A stretch of DNA of 64,000 nt from Streptomyces barringtoniae (GTDB lineage: Bacteria > Actinomycetota > Actinomycetes > Streptomycetales > Streptomycetaceae). The first letter of the stretch is position 1. Each line of letters opens with the position of its first letter. Positions 35,542 to 43,876 of this stretch are shown here, piece after piece. The stretch covers positions 178,048-242,047 of the forward strand of contig NZ_JAJHNP010000012.1 of assembly GCF_020819595.1 (NCBI RefSeq). The letters run 5' to 3'. The notes beneath the pieces were generated by a model that was not told the origin of the DNA, made no database searches, and worked only from the letters and a program-made list of their open reading frames with translations. The position numbers were made by a program, and so were the translations under genes.

Positions 35542-36333
35542 GTGCGATCAGAAGACGACACCGGGATGGACAGGGTCTTCAAGGCGCTGGCCGACGACAC
35601 GCGCAGGCGCCTGCTGGACCGGCTCCACGAGAACAACGGCCAGACCCTGGGTGAGCTGTGCGGGCGCATCGCCATGACGCGCCAGTCGGTCACCCAGCAT
35701 CTGGCGGTCCTGGAGGCCGCCAACCTGATCAGCACGGTGCGGCGGGGGCGGGAAAAGCTGCACTACCTCAACCCCGTACCGCTCCACGAGATCCAGGAGC
35801 GGTGGATCGACAAGTTCGAGCGCCCGCGCCTGAGCGCGCTCGGCGCCCTGAAGCGACGAGCAGAGGAAGCCATGACCGACAAGCCGAGTTTCGTGTACGT
35901 CACCTACATCGCGAGCACACCCGAGAAGGTCTGGGAGGCACTGACCGACGCCGACCTGACGGCCGCCTACTGGGGCCACCGCAACGAGTCCGACTGGCGG
36001 CCCGGCTCCCGCTGGGCGCACGTGCGCACCGACGGCTCCGGCATCGCCGACGTGGTCGGCAGGGTGGTGGAGAGCGAGCCGCCGACCCGGCTGGTGACCA
36101 CCTGGGCCGCGCCCGACGACGAGAGCCGGGCGGACCGCCACTCCCGCGTCACCTTCGAGATCCGCCCGTACGAGGACATCGTCCGGCTGACCGTCGTCCA
36201 CGAGGACCTCAACGACGAGGGCGAGCGCTCCGACGTCGCCTCCGGCTGGCCGGCCGTGCTGTCCAACCTCAAGTCGCTGCTGGAGACCGGCCGGACGCTG
36301 CCGCAGGAGCCCTGGCTGGTGCCGGGGCGCTGA
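35542..36333 (+). CDS. ArsR-type regulator fused to an SRPBCC (AHSA1) domain
   Basis: 263 residues from GTG 35542 (255 from ATG 35566). Residues ~10-95 form an ArsR winged helix (LADDTRRRLLDRL, TRQSVTQHLAVLEAANLI); no metal-binding cysteine motif is present. Residues ~112-255 are an SRPBCC/AHSA1 domain (YIASTPEKVWEALTDADLT). The two are usually separate adjacent genes, so here ligand binding and DNA binding would reside in one chain. The TTGACA-N17-ATAACG promoter ends six bases before the GTG, supporting a leaderless start. A hairpin follows the stop. Confidence 0.85.
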   Translation: MRSEDDTGMDRVFKALADDTRRRLLDRLHENNGQTLGELCGRIAMTRQSVTQHLAVLEAANLISTVRRGREKLHYLNPVPLHEIQERWIDKFERPRLSALGALKRRAEEAMTDKPSFVYVTYIASTPEKVWEALTDADLTAAYWGHRNESDWRPGSRWAHVRTDGSGIADVVGRVVESEPPTRLVTTWAAPDDESRADRHSRVTFEIRPYEDIVRLTVVHEDLNDEGERSDVASGWPAVLSNLKSLLETGRTLPQEPWLVPGR

Positions 36334-36338
36334 GCGGA

Positions 36339-36380
36339 TACGCGGAGGCCGGCCCGCACGGGCGGACCGGCCTCCGCGTA
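36339..36380. terminator. hairpin after the ArsR-SRPBCC gene
   Basis: A 14-base perfect stem (36339-36352 with 36367-36380) and a 14-base loop lie six bases after the stop. A pyrimidine-rich run with repeated TTCCTGTTC follows, making this the most classical terminator in the window. Confidence 0.8.
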
Positions 36381-36431
36381 CTGCTCTCGTACTTCCTGTT
36401 CTTCCTGTTCTTCCTTTCCGCGCGTCTCCTG

Positions 36432-36866
36432 TCACGGCCTGGGCGTGCTCCGCGCCGCCGTACCGGCGCAGACCAGTCCGAGCACGAGCGCCAGTGCGCC
36501 GATGACGACGTTGTTGATGATCACGCCCTTGTCCGGGCCGCTGCCCACGATCCAGGGGGCGATGATCAACCAGATGCCCATGGCGCACATGGCCCAGCTG
36601 AGGCCGTACATCCGCTCGGGGGCCCGGGTGAATCCCAGTGCCAGCAGTCCTATCGCTATGCCCATGATCAGGTTGTGCGTCATGAGTGCGGGCTGGCTCG
36701 TCGTGTAGTGCACGATCCACGGGGATGCCGCGCAGTAGAGCCCGAGCAGGAAGACCGGCCCGTCCACGAGCGCCACATCACGACCGCCGAGCATGCGGGC
36801 GTAGCGTGCCCGCATTTCGGAGACATCGGGGTGGGTCGATATATCACCCCTGTGCACGTTGGCCAT
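36432..36866 (-). CDS. SPW repeat membrane protein
   Basis: 144 residues with four hydrophobic helices. The duplicated signature ASPWIVHY and IAPWIVG defines the SPW repeat family. These four-helix membrane proteins of unknown role are common in actinobacteria and proteobacteria. A soluble 35-residue N-terminus precedes the first helix. GGAG lies upstream of ATG 36866. Confidence 0.88.
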   Translation of the reverse strand: MANVHRGDISTHPDVSEMRARYARMLGGRDVALVDGPVFLLGLYCAASPWIVHYTTSQPALMTHNLIMGIAIGLLALGFTRAPERMYGLSWAMCAMGIWLIIAPWIVGSGPDKGVIINNVVIGALALVLGLVCAGTAARSTPRP

Positions 36867-37032
36867 AACTCGTCTCCTTTGACTTGCAGGCCAGACCGTG
36901 TCTGGTGCGGTGTGCGTTTACCACCGTGTCCCAGTTTGCTCTTATTCTTTCTTTATGTGTAGGTCCGTGTCAGCACCGTGACCGACCACCCGGCACGCCC
37001 CGCGGCTGGGCCGACGCCGGCCGTGCGGCGCC

Positions 37033-38070
37033 TCACGCACCTCCCAGCGCCCGCAGCTGCGCCGCCCGGGTCTCGGCCGTCTGCCCCTGCACCAGCAGGA
37101 ACAGCGCCTCCCGGGCGAGGCGCTGGGCGCGGCTCGTCACGGCCATGGACCGGCCGCCTCCGGCCACCACCGCCGCCGTGGTGGCCGTCCGCAGCACCTC
37201 GAACGCCTCCGCGCGCACCGCCAGCCGCTCCGCGACCCGCTCCAGTGGCTCCGGATGGTCGGCAAGGGCGTAGGCGCGCCGGCGGACGTCGACGAGCCGG
37301 GCCGTGAGCGGGGCGGCCGTCTGCGCGTCCAGCAGGGACAGGGCGGCCTCCGTGAGGCCGAAGACCGCGGGGCCCGCGTTCAGCGTCCTGGCCCGGTCCC
37401 GGGGCACCAACCGCTCGTACGGCATCCGCAGGGCCACCGAATCCTCCGGCAGCCACAGTCCGGTCAGCTCCAGCGACACCGTGCGCGCGGCGGTGAGCGC
37501 CGCGAGGCGCATCGGTTCCGAGGCCCGCAGCCCCTGCTGGACGCGCGCCTCGGCGAACGCGAGCAGCGCCTCGCCCCCGTCGGTCACCCCGGCCAGCAGC
37601 ATCACGTCGTTCAGGCCCCACCCGGTGTACCAGGGCACCGTCCCGTCGAACCGCCAGCCGCCACCCTCCCGGCGGACGCGTACCGGCACGCGCGGATACG
37701 ACCGCAGATGCGCGTACGCCACCCCGGACATCAGCTCGCCCCGCGACAGCGGACCCAACAACCGCTCGCGTACGGGGAGTTCGCTCTGCGCCAGGATCTG
37801 CACGGGCGTGTGGTGCTGGGTCTGCACGAACCACGTCGAACAGCACGCCCCGGCCAGGATCTCCGCGATCCGGCGGACCACGTCCGGCGGCGCGTCCGAG
37901 CCGCCGTACGCGACCGGAGCGCCCGCCCCGAGCAGCCCCGACCGTTTCACCGCCTCGATGTGGCTCGTCGGCACGCCCTCCTGGTCGACCCGCTCGGCCT
38001 CGGGGATCAGCAGGTCCGTGGCGAGCCGGTGGGCGCGGTCCAGGAGCGGATGTCCGGTGGTGGCTGTCAT
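37033..38070 (-). CDS. acyl-CoA dehydrogenase family protein
   Basis: 345 residues. Helical N-terminal domain with GAPVAYGGSDAPPDVVRRIAEILAGACCSTWFVQTQHH, a central beta domain (GWRFDGTVPWYTGWG), then a C-terminal helical bundle: the acyl-CoA dehydrogenase/flavin monooxygenase fold. No clear catalytic glutamate is evident, so it could be a DszC/HsaA-like flavin monooxygenase or an ACAD with divergent chemistry. ATG 38070 starts the family sequence. It is divergent from the DGPF gene across 112 bases that include a candidate ECF42 promoter facing the other way. Confidence 0.78.
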   Translation of the reverse strand: MTATTGHPLLDRAHRLATDLLIPEAERVDQEGVPTSHIEAVKRSGLLGAGAPVAYGGSDAPPDVVRRIAEILAGACCSTWFVQTQHHTPVQILAQSELPVRERLLGPLSRGELMSGVAYAHLRSYPRVPVRVRREGGGWRFDGTVPWYTGWGLNDVMLLAGVTDGGEALLAFAEARVQQGLRASEPMRLAALTAARTVSLELTGLWLPEDSVALRMPYERLVPRDRARTLNAGPAVFGLTEAALSLLDAQTAAPLTARLVDVRRRAYALADHPEPLERVAERLAVRAEAFEVLRTATTAAVVAGGGRSMAVTSRAQRLAREALFLLVQGQTAETRAAQLRALGGA

Positions 38071-38105
38071 ACGGGCGATTCTTTCGAAGATTTCTTCCGG
38101 CGCCG

Positions 38106-38132
38106 TGTCGATCCGGGGGCCGGCCGTTCGTG
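38106..38132 (+). promoter_or_regulatory. candidate ECF42-type promoter before the DGPF gene
   Basis: TGTCGA (38106-38111), 17 bases, then CGTG (38129-38132). As I recall, ECF42 promoters in S. venezuelae have TGTCGA at -35 and CG(A/T)C at -10, so this differs by one base. The same arrangement precedes the other DGPF gene at 46232. Confidence 0.6.
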
Positions 38133-38182
38133 TAGGAGGTGTCTCGCATCCGAGAGACCCTGAAGTCACCGAGGAGGACATC

Positions 38183-38533
38183 ATGAAGCACTACCTGCTC
38201 AGCGTGGTCCAGCCGACCGGCGGGACCACGCCCGCCCCCGACGCGCTCGCCGCGATCATGCGCGACGTCGAGGCCTTCAACGACGAGCTGCGCGCCGCCG
38301 GGGCCTGGGTGTTCGCGGGCGGCCTGCACGGCCCGGAGACCGCCACCGTGCTGCGCCCCAAGGACGGCGAGGTGCTCACCACCGACGGGCCCTACGCCGA
38401 GGGCAAGGAATACCTGGGCGGGCTCTGCCTGATCAGGGCCGCCGACCTGGACGAGGCCCTGGAGTGGGGTCGCAAGGCCGCCCTGGCCACGACGCTGCCC
38501 ATCGAGGTACGGCCCTTCGTGGACCAGCACTAG
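38183..38533 (+). CDS. DGPF/YCII-domain protein
   Basis: 116 residues. TTDGPYAEGKEYLGG is the DGPF signature of the YCII-related superfamily, here with Tyr in place of Phe (DGPY). The fold is a small ferredoxin-like dimer with no cofactor. DGPF genes are the standard genomic partners and targets of ECF42 sigma factors. Here the nearest ECF42 gene is 4 kb away, but an ECF42-type promoter lies just upstream. GAGGAGG precedes ATG 38183 and a very strong hairpin follows, so it is monocistronic. Confidence 0.9.
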   Translation: MKHYLLSVVQPTGGTTPAPDALAAIMRDVEAFNDELRAAGAWVFAGGLHGPETATVLRPKDGEVLTTDGPYAEGKEYLGGLCLIRAADLDEALEWGRKAALATTLPIEVRPFVDQH

Positions 38534-38540
38534 CCTCATC

Positions 38541-38590
38541 CCCCGGATCACCTCGCGGCCCGGACGAGGCGGTCGCGAGGTGATCCGGGG
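38541..38590. terminator. 17-base-stem hairpin after the DGPF gene
   Basis: A perfect 17-base stem (38541-38557 with 38574-38590) and a 16-base loop start 8 bases after the stop codon, the longest perfect stem in the window. It can terminate both this gene and the convergent phosphoesterase gene. Confidence 0.85.
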
Positions 38591-38654
38591 TGGCCGGCAA
38601 CGCCGCACCGCCACAGCCGCCTGCCGGATCACGAGGAGCAGCGGCGTGCCGCTC

Positions 38655-39659
38655 TCATGCCAGCCTCTCGTCCTTGACCGCCAGCTGCTGGTCTCCCCGC
38701 CGGAAGCCCACGGTGCGGATGCCGAGGGCGTCCTTCAGCCGGCGGGCGGGCACGACCTGGGGAGTGGGGGTGGCTGCCCGCCCCGGCTTCGGCAGTGGGT
38801 AGGCGGTGGTGGTGGCGGAGTGGAAGGTGATGTTGCCCTCGGTCTTGGTGAACAGCTGGTGGACGTGTCCGTTGAGACAGGTGACCGAGGAGAAGCGGCG
38901 CAGGAGCGCTATCACCTTCAGCGCGTCGTCCGTGCTCCAGCCCCACTGCGGGTACATGGCGAAGAGCGGGATGTGGCTGAAGACCACGACGGGCCTGTCC
39001 GACGGCAGGCCCGCGAGGTCCTTGCGGACGAAATCGATCTGCTCGGTGCCGAGGTGACCGAGCTTCTCCAGGCTCAGGGTGTTGACCAGGGCGAGGAAGT
39101 GCACACCGTGGGTGTCGAAGCTGTACCAGCCGTCGCCGAGCGTGCCCTTGCCGAAGATCTGCCGGTAGGCGCGGCCCGCGTCGCCGATGGAGTCGTGCTC
39201 GCCCGGCACGGTGAAGACACGATCCGTCCGCAGCCCGGCCATCATCTGCCTGACCTGGTCGAACTGTCCCGCCGTGGACAGATGTGTGAGGTCGCCGCTG
39301 TGCATGACGAAGTCGGGCCTGAATCCGAGCCCGTTGACCTGGTCGATCGCTGCGGTGAACGAGCCGACCACGTCCGTGTTGGCCGGGCCCTGGAAGCCGA
39401 TGTGGCTGTCGGAGACCTGCACGAACCGCAGTGCGGCGCTCGGTGCCGCGGCGGCCCGGGCGGTGGTGTCCCGGGCGGTGGTGTCCCGCGAGCCGGCGAC
39501 ATGGCTGATCACCTCCCCGCCGGCCACGGTGAGCACCACGGCTCCGCCGAACCATCCGGCGTGCCGCATGAGTTGGCGCCGGGACATGCCGTGTTCGCGA
39601 GGGGGTTCCCCGGCTCCGCCGGCCGGTTCCGGGCTCCGGGGGGCGTCGTACGCGGTCAT
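38655..39659 (-). CDS. Tat-exported metallophosphoesterase
   Basis: 334 residues. MSRRQLMRHAGWFGGAVVL (from about residue 25) is a twin-arginine signal. The calcineurin-like metal motifs are complete: VSDSHIG (D-x-H), HSGDLTH (GD), PGEHDS (in place of GNHD), FSHIP (H) and NGHVHQ (GHxH). It would hydrolyse phosphomonoesters or diesters in the cell envelope. The ATG overlaps the stop of the upstream cupredoxin gene (ATGA), so the two are coupled. Confidence 0.9.
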   Translation of the reverse strand: MTAYDAPRSPEPAGGAGEPPREHGMSRRQLMRHAGWFGGAVVLTVAGGEVISHVAGSRDTTARDTTARAAAAPSAALRFVQVSDSHIGFQGPANTDVVGSFTAAIDQVNGLGFRPDFVMHSGDLTHLSTAGQFDQVRQMMAGLRTDRVFTVPGEHDSIGDAGRAYRQIFGKGTLGDGWYSFDTHGVHFLALVNTLSLEKLGHLGTEQIDFVRKDLAGLPSDRPVVVFSHIPLFAMYPQWGWSTDDALKVIALLRRFSSVTCLNGHVHQLFTKTEGNITFHSATTTAYPLPKPGRAATPTPQVVPARRLKDALGIRTVGFRRGDQQLAVKDERLA

Positions 39660-40156
39660 GAGGTCACCTCCACGGTGCCGGTCATGAACGGATGGATGGT
39701 GCAGACGTAGGCGTAGCTGCCGGGCTTGGTGAACGTGTGGGTGTAGCTGCCGTGCGTGGCGAGGGCGGCCGAGTGCAGCGGGCCGCCCGAGCCGGCGCTG
39801 GTGACGGTGTGGGCATCGGTGTCCTCATTGGTCCAGGTCACCGTCGTGCCCGCCTTGACCTTCAGCGTGGCCGGTGAGAACGCGAAGTTCTTGATCGCCA
39901 CGGCGTGCGCGGACACCGGTGCGGCGGCCGTGTTCTTGCTCGGAGAGCTCACGGGCATGGTCGTGCCGGGCGTCGCCGAGGTGCCGGGCACACCGGCCGG
40001 CTGATGCTGACCCGGGCCTGGCGTGATGGAGGCGGTGCCCGAGGTGTGGGTCGACTGGCCGCACGCGCTCAGGAGCCCCAGTACGGCGGCGGTGGCGAGG
40101 GTCGGCCCGGCCGCACGGCGCGATCGGCGGCCCACGGGGCGGAAGTTGACGTACAT
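39656..40156 (-). CDS. cupredoxin-domain lipoprotein
   Basis: 166 residues. The signal ends with VLGLLSAC, a lipobox, so the protein is predicted to be lipid-anchored. After a Pro/Thr-rich spacer the cupredoxin domain (about 85-166) carries a single-copper type-1 site: His in DAHTVTS, then Cys, His and Met in YVCTIHPFM. It is likely an electron or copper carrier. ATG 40156 is favoured because GGGGA is nine bases upstream; ATG 40165 is possible. First gene of a coupled pair with the phosphoesterase, divergent from an ECF sigma gene. Confidence 0.88.
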   Translation of the reverse strand: MYVNFRPVGRRSRRAAGPTLATAAVLGLLSACGQSTHTSGTASITPGPGQHQPAGVPGTSATPGTTMPVSSPSKNTAAAPVSAHAVAIKNFAFSPATLKVKAGTTVTWTNEDTDAHTVTSAGSGGPLHSAALATHGSYTHTFTKPGSYAYVCTIHPFMTGTVEVTS

Positions 40157-40305
40157 GATGTTCATTCCCCAGTGATCGGGTTGATGCCGTGTGCGACGGC
40201 TTATGCCTGGTTTCACGGGCGGCGGTGTCGCACGGTTCGAGTGATATGCACTCTTTTGTCGGATTTCTCGACAGTCACTGGGTACGACACGACAAACCGG
40301 TGCAT

Positions 40306-40926
40306 ATGCGTGATGATCGGCCTATGCCATGGAGTGTCCGAAAACGTGGCGATGCGGCCGATCCGAATCGCTCCGGGCGCCGTGTCTCGGGTAACGGGAC
40401 CATTTCGACCACGGACGAGGAACTGCTCCGGGCTCTGTATGCCGAGCACGCGGGCCCGCTGCTCCACTACGTACTGCGACTGACGTCAGGAGACCGGCAG
40501 TGGGCCGAGGATGTCGTGCAGGAGACGTTGCTGCGGGCATGGCGGCACCCCGCCGCGTTCGAACCGGAACGCGGCCCGGCGCGCGCCTGGCTGTGCACGG
40601 TCGCCCGGCGCCTGGTCATCGACATGCACCGGGCCCGGCAGGCGAGGCCGGCGGAGGTGGGGGGCGACGCCCTGGAGCGGGCCGCGGAGCGGACACCGGG
40701 CGAGGACCGGATCGAGCAGGCGCTGCAGAGCTGGGCCGTCGCCGACGCCATCCACACCCTCTCGCCGGACCACCGCGCCGTACTGCTGGAGACGTACTAC
40801 CGGGGCCGGACCGTGGCGGAGGCCGCGGAGGTGCTGGGCATCCCGCCGGGCACCGTCAAGTCGCGCACGTACTACGCCCTGCACGCCCTCCGGCTGGCTC
40901 TGCGGGAACGGGGCATCGAGCGATGA
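40306..40926 (+). CDS. ECF sigma factor
   Basis: 206 residues. Region 2 (ALYAEHAGPLLHYVLRLTSG, WAEDVVQETLLRAW) and region 4 (TLSPDHRAVLLETYYRGRTVAEAAEVLGIPPGTVKSRTYYAL) are complete, with a short linker, as in group IV sigma factors. The adjacent downstream gene is a zinc anti-sigma factor. ATG 40306 and ATG 40324 are both possible, since neither has a good ribosome site. It is divergent from the cupredoxin/phosphoesterase operon, a candidate target. Confidence 0.88.
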   Translation: MRDDRPMPWSVRKRGDAADPNRSGRRVSGNGTISTTDEELLRALYAEHAGPLLHYVLRLTSGDRQWAEDVVQETLLRAWRHPAAFEPERGPARAWLCTVARRLVIDMHRARQARPAEVGGDALERAAERTPGEDRIEQALQSWAVADAIHTLSPDHRAVLLETYYRGRTVAEAAEVLGIPPGTVKSRTYYALHALRLALRERGIER

Positions 40927-40951
40927 CCACGGCATGGAGGAGGTGCCGGCC

Positions 40952-41743
40952 ATGAACGCGGACCACGAAGCCCTCCGGCTGGCGCTGGGAGCGTATGTGC
41001 TGGGCGTGCTGTCCCCGGCGGAGGCGGAACGGGTGCGTGCGCACCTCGCGGAATGCGACGAGTGCAGGGCCGAGCATGCCGAGCTGGCCGGACTTCCGGC
41101 GCTGCTCGCGACGGTCACCGCGGCGGAGGCCGAGGGCCGGCCCGTACCGGTCGGTGACGAGGATCCGGCCGATCGGCTGGTGCGGCGGGCGGCGGAGAGC
41201 GGCGGGGGCTCGCCCCAGGCGCCGCCCGGCACGGCCACGGCGCCTCGTGCTCCCGAGGCGGCACCACTCGACCGGATGCTGCAGCAGGCCGTTGCCAGGC
41301 GCCGCAGAACCTGGCGCCGGCAACTGGCCGGTGCGGCCGCCTCGTTGACGTTGGTCGCCGGGGCGGCGGTCGGCGGCACATGGCTGGCGGTCGGCGGATC
41401 CGTGGCCGGTCGGGCGACACGGCCCGTACCGGTCTCGCCGGCTCCGGTGCGCACCTTCTCCGGAAGCGACCCCACCACCGGTGTCACCGCTTCGGTACGG
41501 GTCTCGCCCTCGGCGTGGGGCAGTGTGCTGCAGGTCTCCGCCCACGGGGCGCCCGCGGGCATCACCTGCCGGTTGCAGGCGGTCGGGCCCGGTGGGACCA
41601 GGGCGGACGCCGCCACCTGGCGGGCGGGGGTGTATCCCGCCGGGACCACGATCCCCGGCGCGGTCCCGATGTCCCCGGCGGCCATCGAGCACTTCGAGAT
41701 CGTCTCGGGCGGCGGCCAGAAGCTGGTCACGATCCGGGCGTGA
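40952..41743 (+). CDS. zinc-binding anti-sigma factor (zf-HC2/RskA-like)
   Basis: 263 residues. The ZAS motif HLAECDECRAEH (H-x3-C-x2-C) is in the cytosolic N-terminal domain. One transmembrane helix (ASLTLVAGAAVGGTWLAV, about residues 130-150) leads to an extracytoplasmic beta domain of RskA type. It would hold the neighbouring ECF factor inactive until a signal, redox or envelope, triggers release. ATG 40952 has GGAGGAGG ten bases upstream; the ATG at 40934 lies within that site. It starts 25 bases after the sigma gene. Confidence 0.9.
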   Translation: MNADHEALRLALGAYVLGVLSPAEAERVRAHLAECDECRAEHAELAGLPALLATVTAAEAEGRPVPVGDEDPADRLVRRAAESGGGSPQAPPGTATAPRAPEAAPLDRMLQQAVARRRRTWRRQLAGAAASLTLVAGAAVGGTWLAVGGSVAGRATRPVPVSPAPVRTFSGSDPTTGVTASVRVSPSAWGSVLQVSAHGAPAGITCRLQAVGPGGTRADAATWRAGVYPAGTTIPGAVPMSPAAIEHFEIVSGGGQKLVTIRA

Positions 41744-41790
41744 CGCGAACGCGGCCGCACCGGCCCGCCGCAGAGCGGGCGGCTCACTTC

Positions 41791-41820
41791 CAAGAAGTGC
41801 CAAGAAGTTCCAAGAAGACG
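41791..41820. repeat. three tandem 10-base units upstream of the RsbW-like gene
   Basis: CAAGAAGTGC, CAAGAAGTTC and CAAGAAGACG in a row, the first seven bases invariant. A period of ten keeps them on one DNA face. They lie 102 bases before ATG 41922. Confidence 0.7.
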
Positions 41821-41921
41821 CGCAAAAGGGGTAAACCGCTCGAACCATATGTGCTCGTCGTCCGTAGAACTGAATGAGTGCTCACACACGACAGGTTCCT
41901 ACGCAGAAGAGCCAGAAGACC

Positions 41922-42350
41922 ATGTTTGTCACCGATTCCGCCCGTGCCGACACCTCTCCCGCACGGTCCTGCCACCACCAGGCGATGCTCACCCTGCCCG
42001 CGCAGGAGGCCCATGTCCCCGCCGCCCGTCACCTCGCGGCGGAGCTGCTGGAGTGCTGGCGCGTGCCCGAGAGCGAGCGGGACTCCGCCGTCCTCATCGT
42101 CGACGAACTCGCCGCCAACGCCGCCCAGTACGGCCGTGAACGCATGACGCTGCTGCTCGTCCTCGACGGCGGCACCCTGCACATCGTGGTCACCGACTCC
42201 GGAACGGCGGTCGAGCGCGTCCGCCACGACGCCGCCCCGGACGAGCACGGCCGCGGCACCGGGATCGTCGACTCCCTCGCACAGTCGACCGAGATCCACC
42301 AGACGCGCGGCGGGCGAGAGGTCCGCGCCTGCCTGCGGTGCTCGGCGTGA
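41922..42350 (+). CDS. RsbW/SpoIIAB-like anti-sigma ATPase
   Basis: 142 residues. GHKL ATPase motifs are visible: the N box VDELAANAAQYG, then VTDSGTAV (G1) and HGRGTGIVDSLA (G2). The family includes anti-sigma kinases and stand-alone regulators in Streptomyces, of which there are dozens, usually working with a PP2C phosphatase and an anti-anti-sigma factor. An alternative start 48 bases upstream (ATG 41874) adds a short basic tail; neither has a strong ribosome site. Partner unknown. Confidence 0.85.
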   Translation: MFVTDSARADTSPARSCHHQAMLTLPAQEAHVPAARHLAAELLECWRVPESERDSAVLIVDELAANAAQYGRERMTLLLVLDGGTLHIVVTDSGTAVERVRHDAAPDEHGRGTGIVDSLAQSTEIHQTRGGREVRACLRCSA

Positions 42351-42441
42351 TCGAACCCGTACGCTTCCGACGACCGGCCACGGCAGGACCGCGGCCGGCC
42401 ACCGGACCGCACTCCACCCCACGGCCGGCGTCGTCGGGGTC

Positions 42442-42513
42442 GCGGCCTGATCGGGCCGAGCGGCGTGATCGGGCTGAGCGGCGTGATCGGGCTGAGCGGC
42501 GTGATCGGACAGG
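42442..42513. repeat. four 18-base tandem units in the ECF42 leader
   Basis: Units of the form GCGGCGTGATCGGGCTGA repeat four times; copies 2 and 3 are identical, 1 and 4 vary by a few bases. The array ends at the AGGAGG ribosome site of the ECF42 gene, so it is probably transcribed in its 5' leader. Confidence 0.85.
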
Positions 42514-42528
42514 AGGGCACGGGCGCCC

Positions 42529-43764
42529 ATGGCGGACACCGTCGATGTCGAGGCCGTCTTCCGCGCCGAGTACGGGCGCGCGGTCTCCGTCCTCGTGCGC
42601 TTCCTCGGCGACATCGACCTCGCCGAGGAAGCGGTGCAGGAGGCCTTCACCACCGCCCTGCGTACCTGGCCGGAGTCCGGCGTGCCGCCGAGCCCGGCCG
42701 GCTGGATCATCACCACCGCACGCAACCGGGCCATCGACCGGCTCCGCCGCGAGTCCTCCCGGGACGCCCGGCACGCCGAGGCCGTCCGGTTGTACACGCC
42801 CCACCTGTACGCGCCCGACCCGCACGCGTCCGACGCACCGCCCGAGGAGGGCCCCGTGCGCGACGACCGGCTCCGCCTGATCTTCACCTGCTGCCACCCC
42901 TCGCTCGCCCTCCAGGCCCGGGTCGCCCTCACCCTGCGCCTCCTCGGCGGCCTGAGCACCGCCCAGATCGCCCGCGCCTTCCTGGTGCCGGAGCCGACCC
43001 TCGCCCAGCGGCTCGTCCGGGCCAAGGCCAAGATCCGTGACGCGGGCATCCCGTACCGCGTGCCCCGCGACGCCGACCTTCCCGAACGGCTCGGCGGCGT
43101 GCTCGCCGTGGTCTACCTGATCTTCAACGAGGGCTACACCGGCGACCCCGCCCTGTGTGCGGAGGCACTCCGCCTCGGCCGGCTGCTCGCCGCACTGATG
43201 CCGGACGAGCCCGAGGTGGCCGGCCTGCTCGCGCTCATGCTGCTGACCGAGTCCCGGCGGCCGGCCCGGCAGGGCGCGGACGGTGTCCTCGTCCCGCTGC
43301 CCGAGCAGGACCGCACGCTGTGGGACCGCGAGCTGATCGCGGAGGGCCAGGACCTGGTCCGCCGCTGTCTGTGCCGGAACCGACCGGGCCCGTACCAGAT
43401 CCAGGCCGCGATCAACGCCGTGCACAGCGACGCGCCCACCGCCGAGGCGACCGACTGGGACCAGATCCTGCGCCTGTACGACCAGCTCATGGGCGTGGCG
43501 CCGTCCCCGGTCGTCGCCCTGAACCGGGCCGTCGCCGTGGCCGAGACCGACGGGCCGGCCGAGGCGCTCGCCCTCGTCGACTGCCTGGACCTCGGCCGGT
43601 ATCACGTGTTGCACGCCGTCCGCGCCGACCTGCTGCGCCGCCTGGGCCGCACCGCCGAGGCGGCCGTGGAGTACGGCCTGGCAGCCGAGCTGGCCGCGAG
43701 CGAGGCCGAGCGCGCCCACCTGGAGCGGCGCCGTCGGGAGGCAGGCCCCCCGGCGACGGCGTGA
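42529..43764 (+). CDS. ECF42 group sigma factor with TPR-like C-terminal extension
   Basis: 411 residues, far longer than a usual ECF factor. Sigma regions 2 and 4 occupy about 1-185 (AVQEAFTTALRTWP; RLLGGLSTAQIARAFLVPEPTLAQRLVRAKAKIR). The rest contains the ECF42 signature YLIFNEGYTGD followed by TPR-like helices (ALNRAVAVAETDGPAEAL). ECF42 members lack an anti-sigma factor and are controlled through this extension. Their usual partner, a DGPF gene, is not adjacent here; the nearest one upstream is at 38183. AGGAGG lies before the ATG. Confidence 0.93.
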   Translation: MADTVDVEAVFRAEYGRAVSVLVRFLGDIDLAEEAVQEAFTTALRTWPESGVPPSPAGWIITTARNRAIDRLRRESSRDARHAEAVRLYTPHLYAPDPHASDAPPEEGPVRDDRLRLIFTCCHPSLALQARVALTLRLLGGLSTAQIARAFLVPEPTLAQRLVRAKAKIRDAGIPYRVPRDADLPERLGGVLAVVYLIFNEGYTGDPALCAEALRLGRLLAALMPDEPEVAGLLALMLLTESRRPARQGADGVLVPLPEQDRTLWDRELIAEGQDLVRRCLCRNRPGPYQIQAAINAVHSDAPTAEATDWDQILRLYDQLMGVAPSPVVALNRAVAVAETDGPAEALALVDCLDLGRYHVLHAVRADLLRRLGRTAEAAVEYGLAAELAASEAERAHLERRRREAGPPATA

Positions 43765-43876
43765 CCCGCGTCACCCCGACCGGCCGGAATGAACTTGAGG
43801 ACCTGAAAGGTTGGCAAATACATCCACCGACCCAGGCCCGGGCCGAAGCCGCCCGTGCACCACCAGCGAGGCACAC

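Noticed and set aside
42546..42551. TGTCGA near the start of the first ECF42 gene
   Set aside because: It lies inside the coding sequence and has no CG(A/T)C at 16-18 bases downstream.
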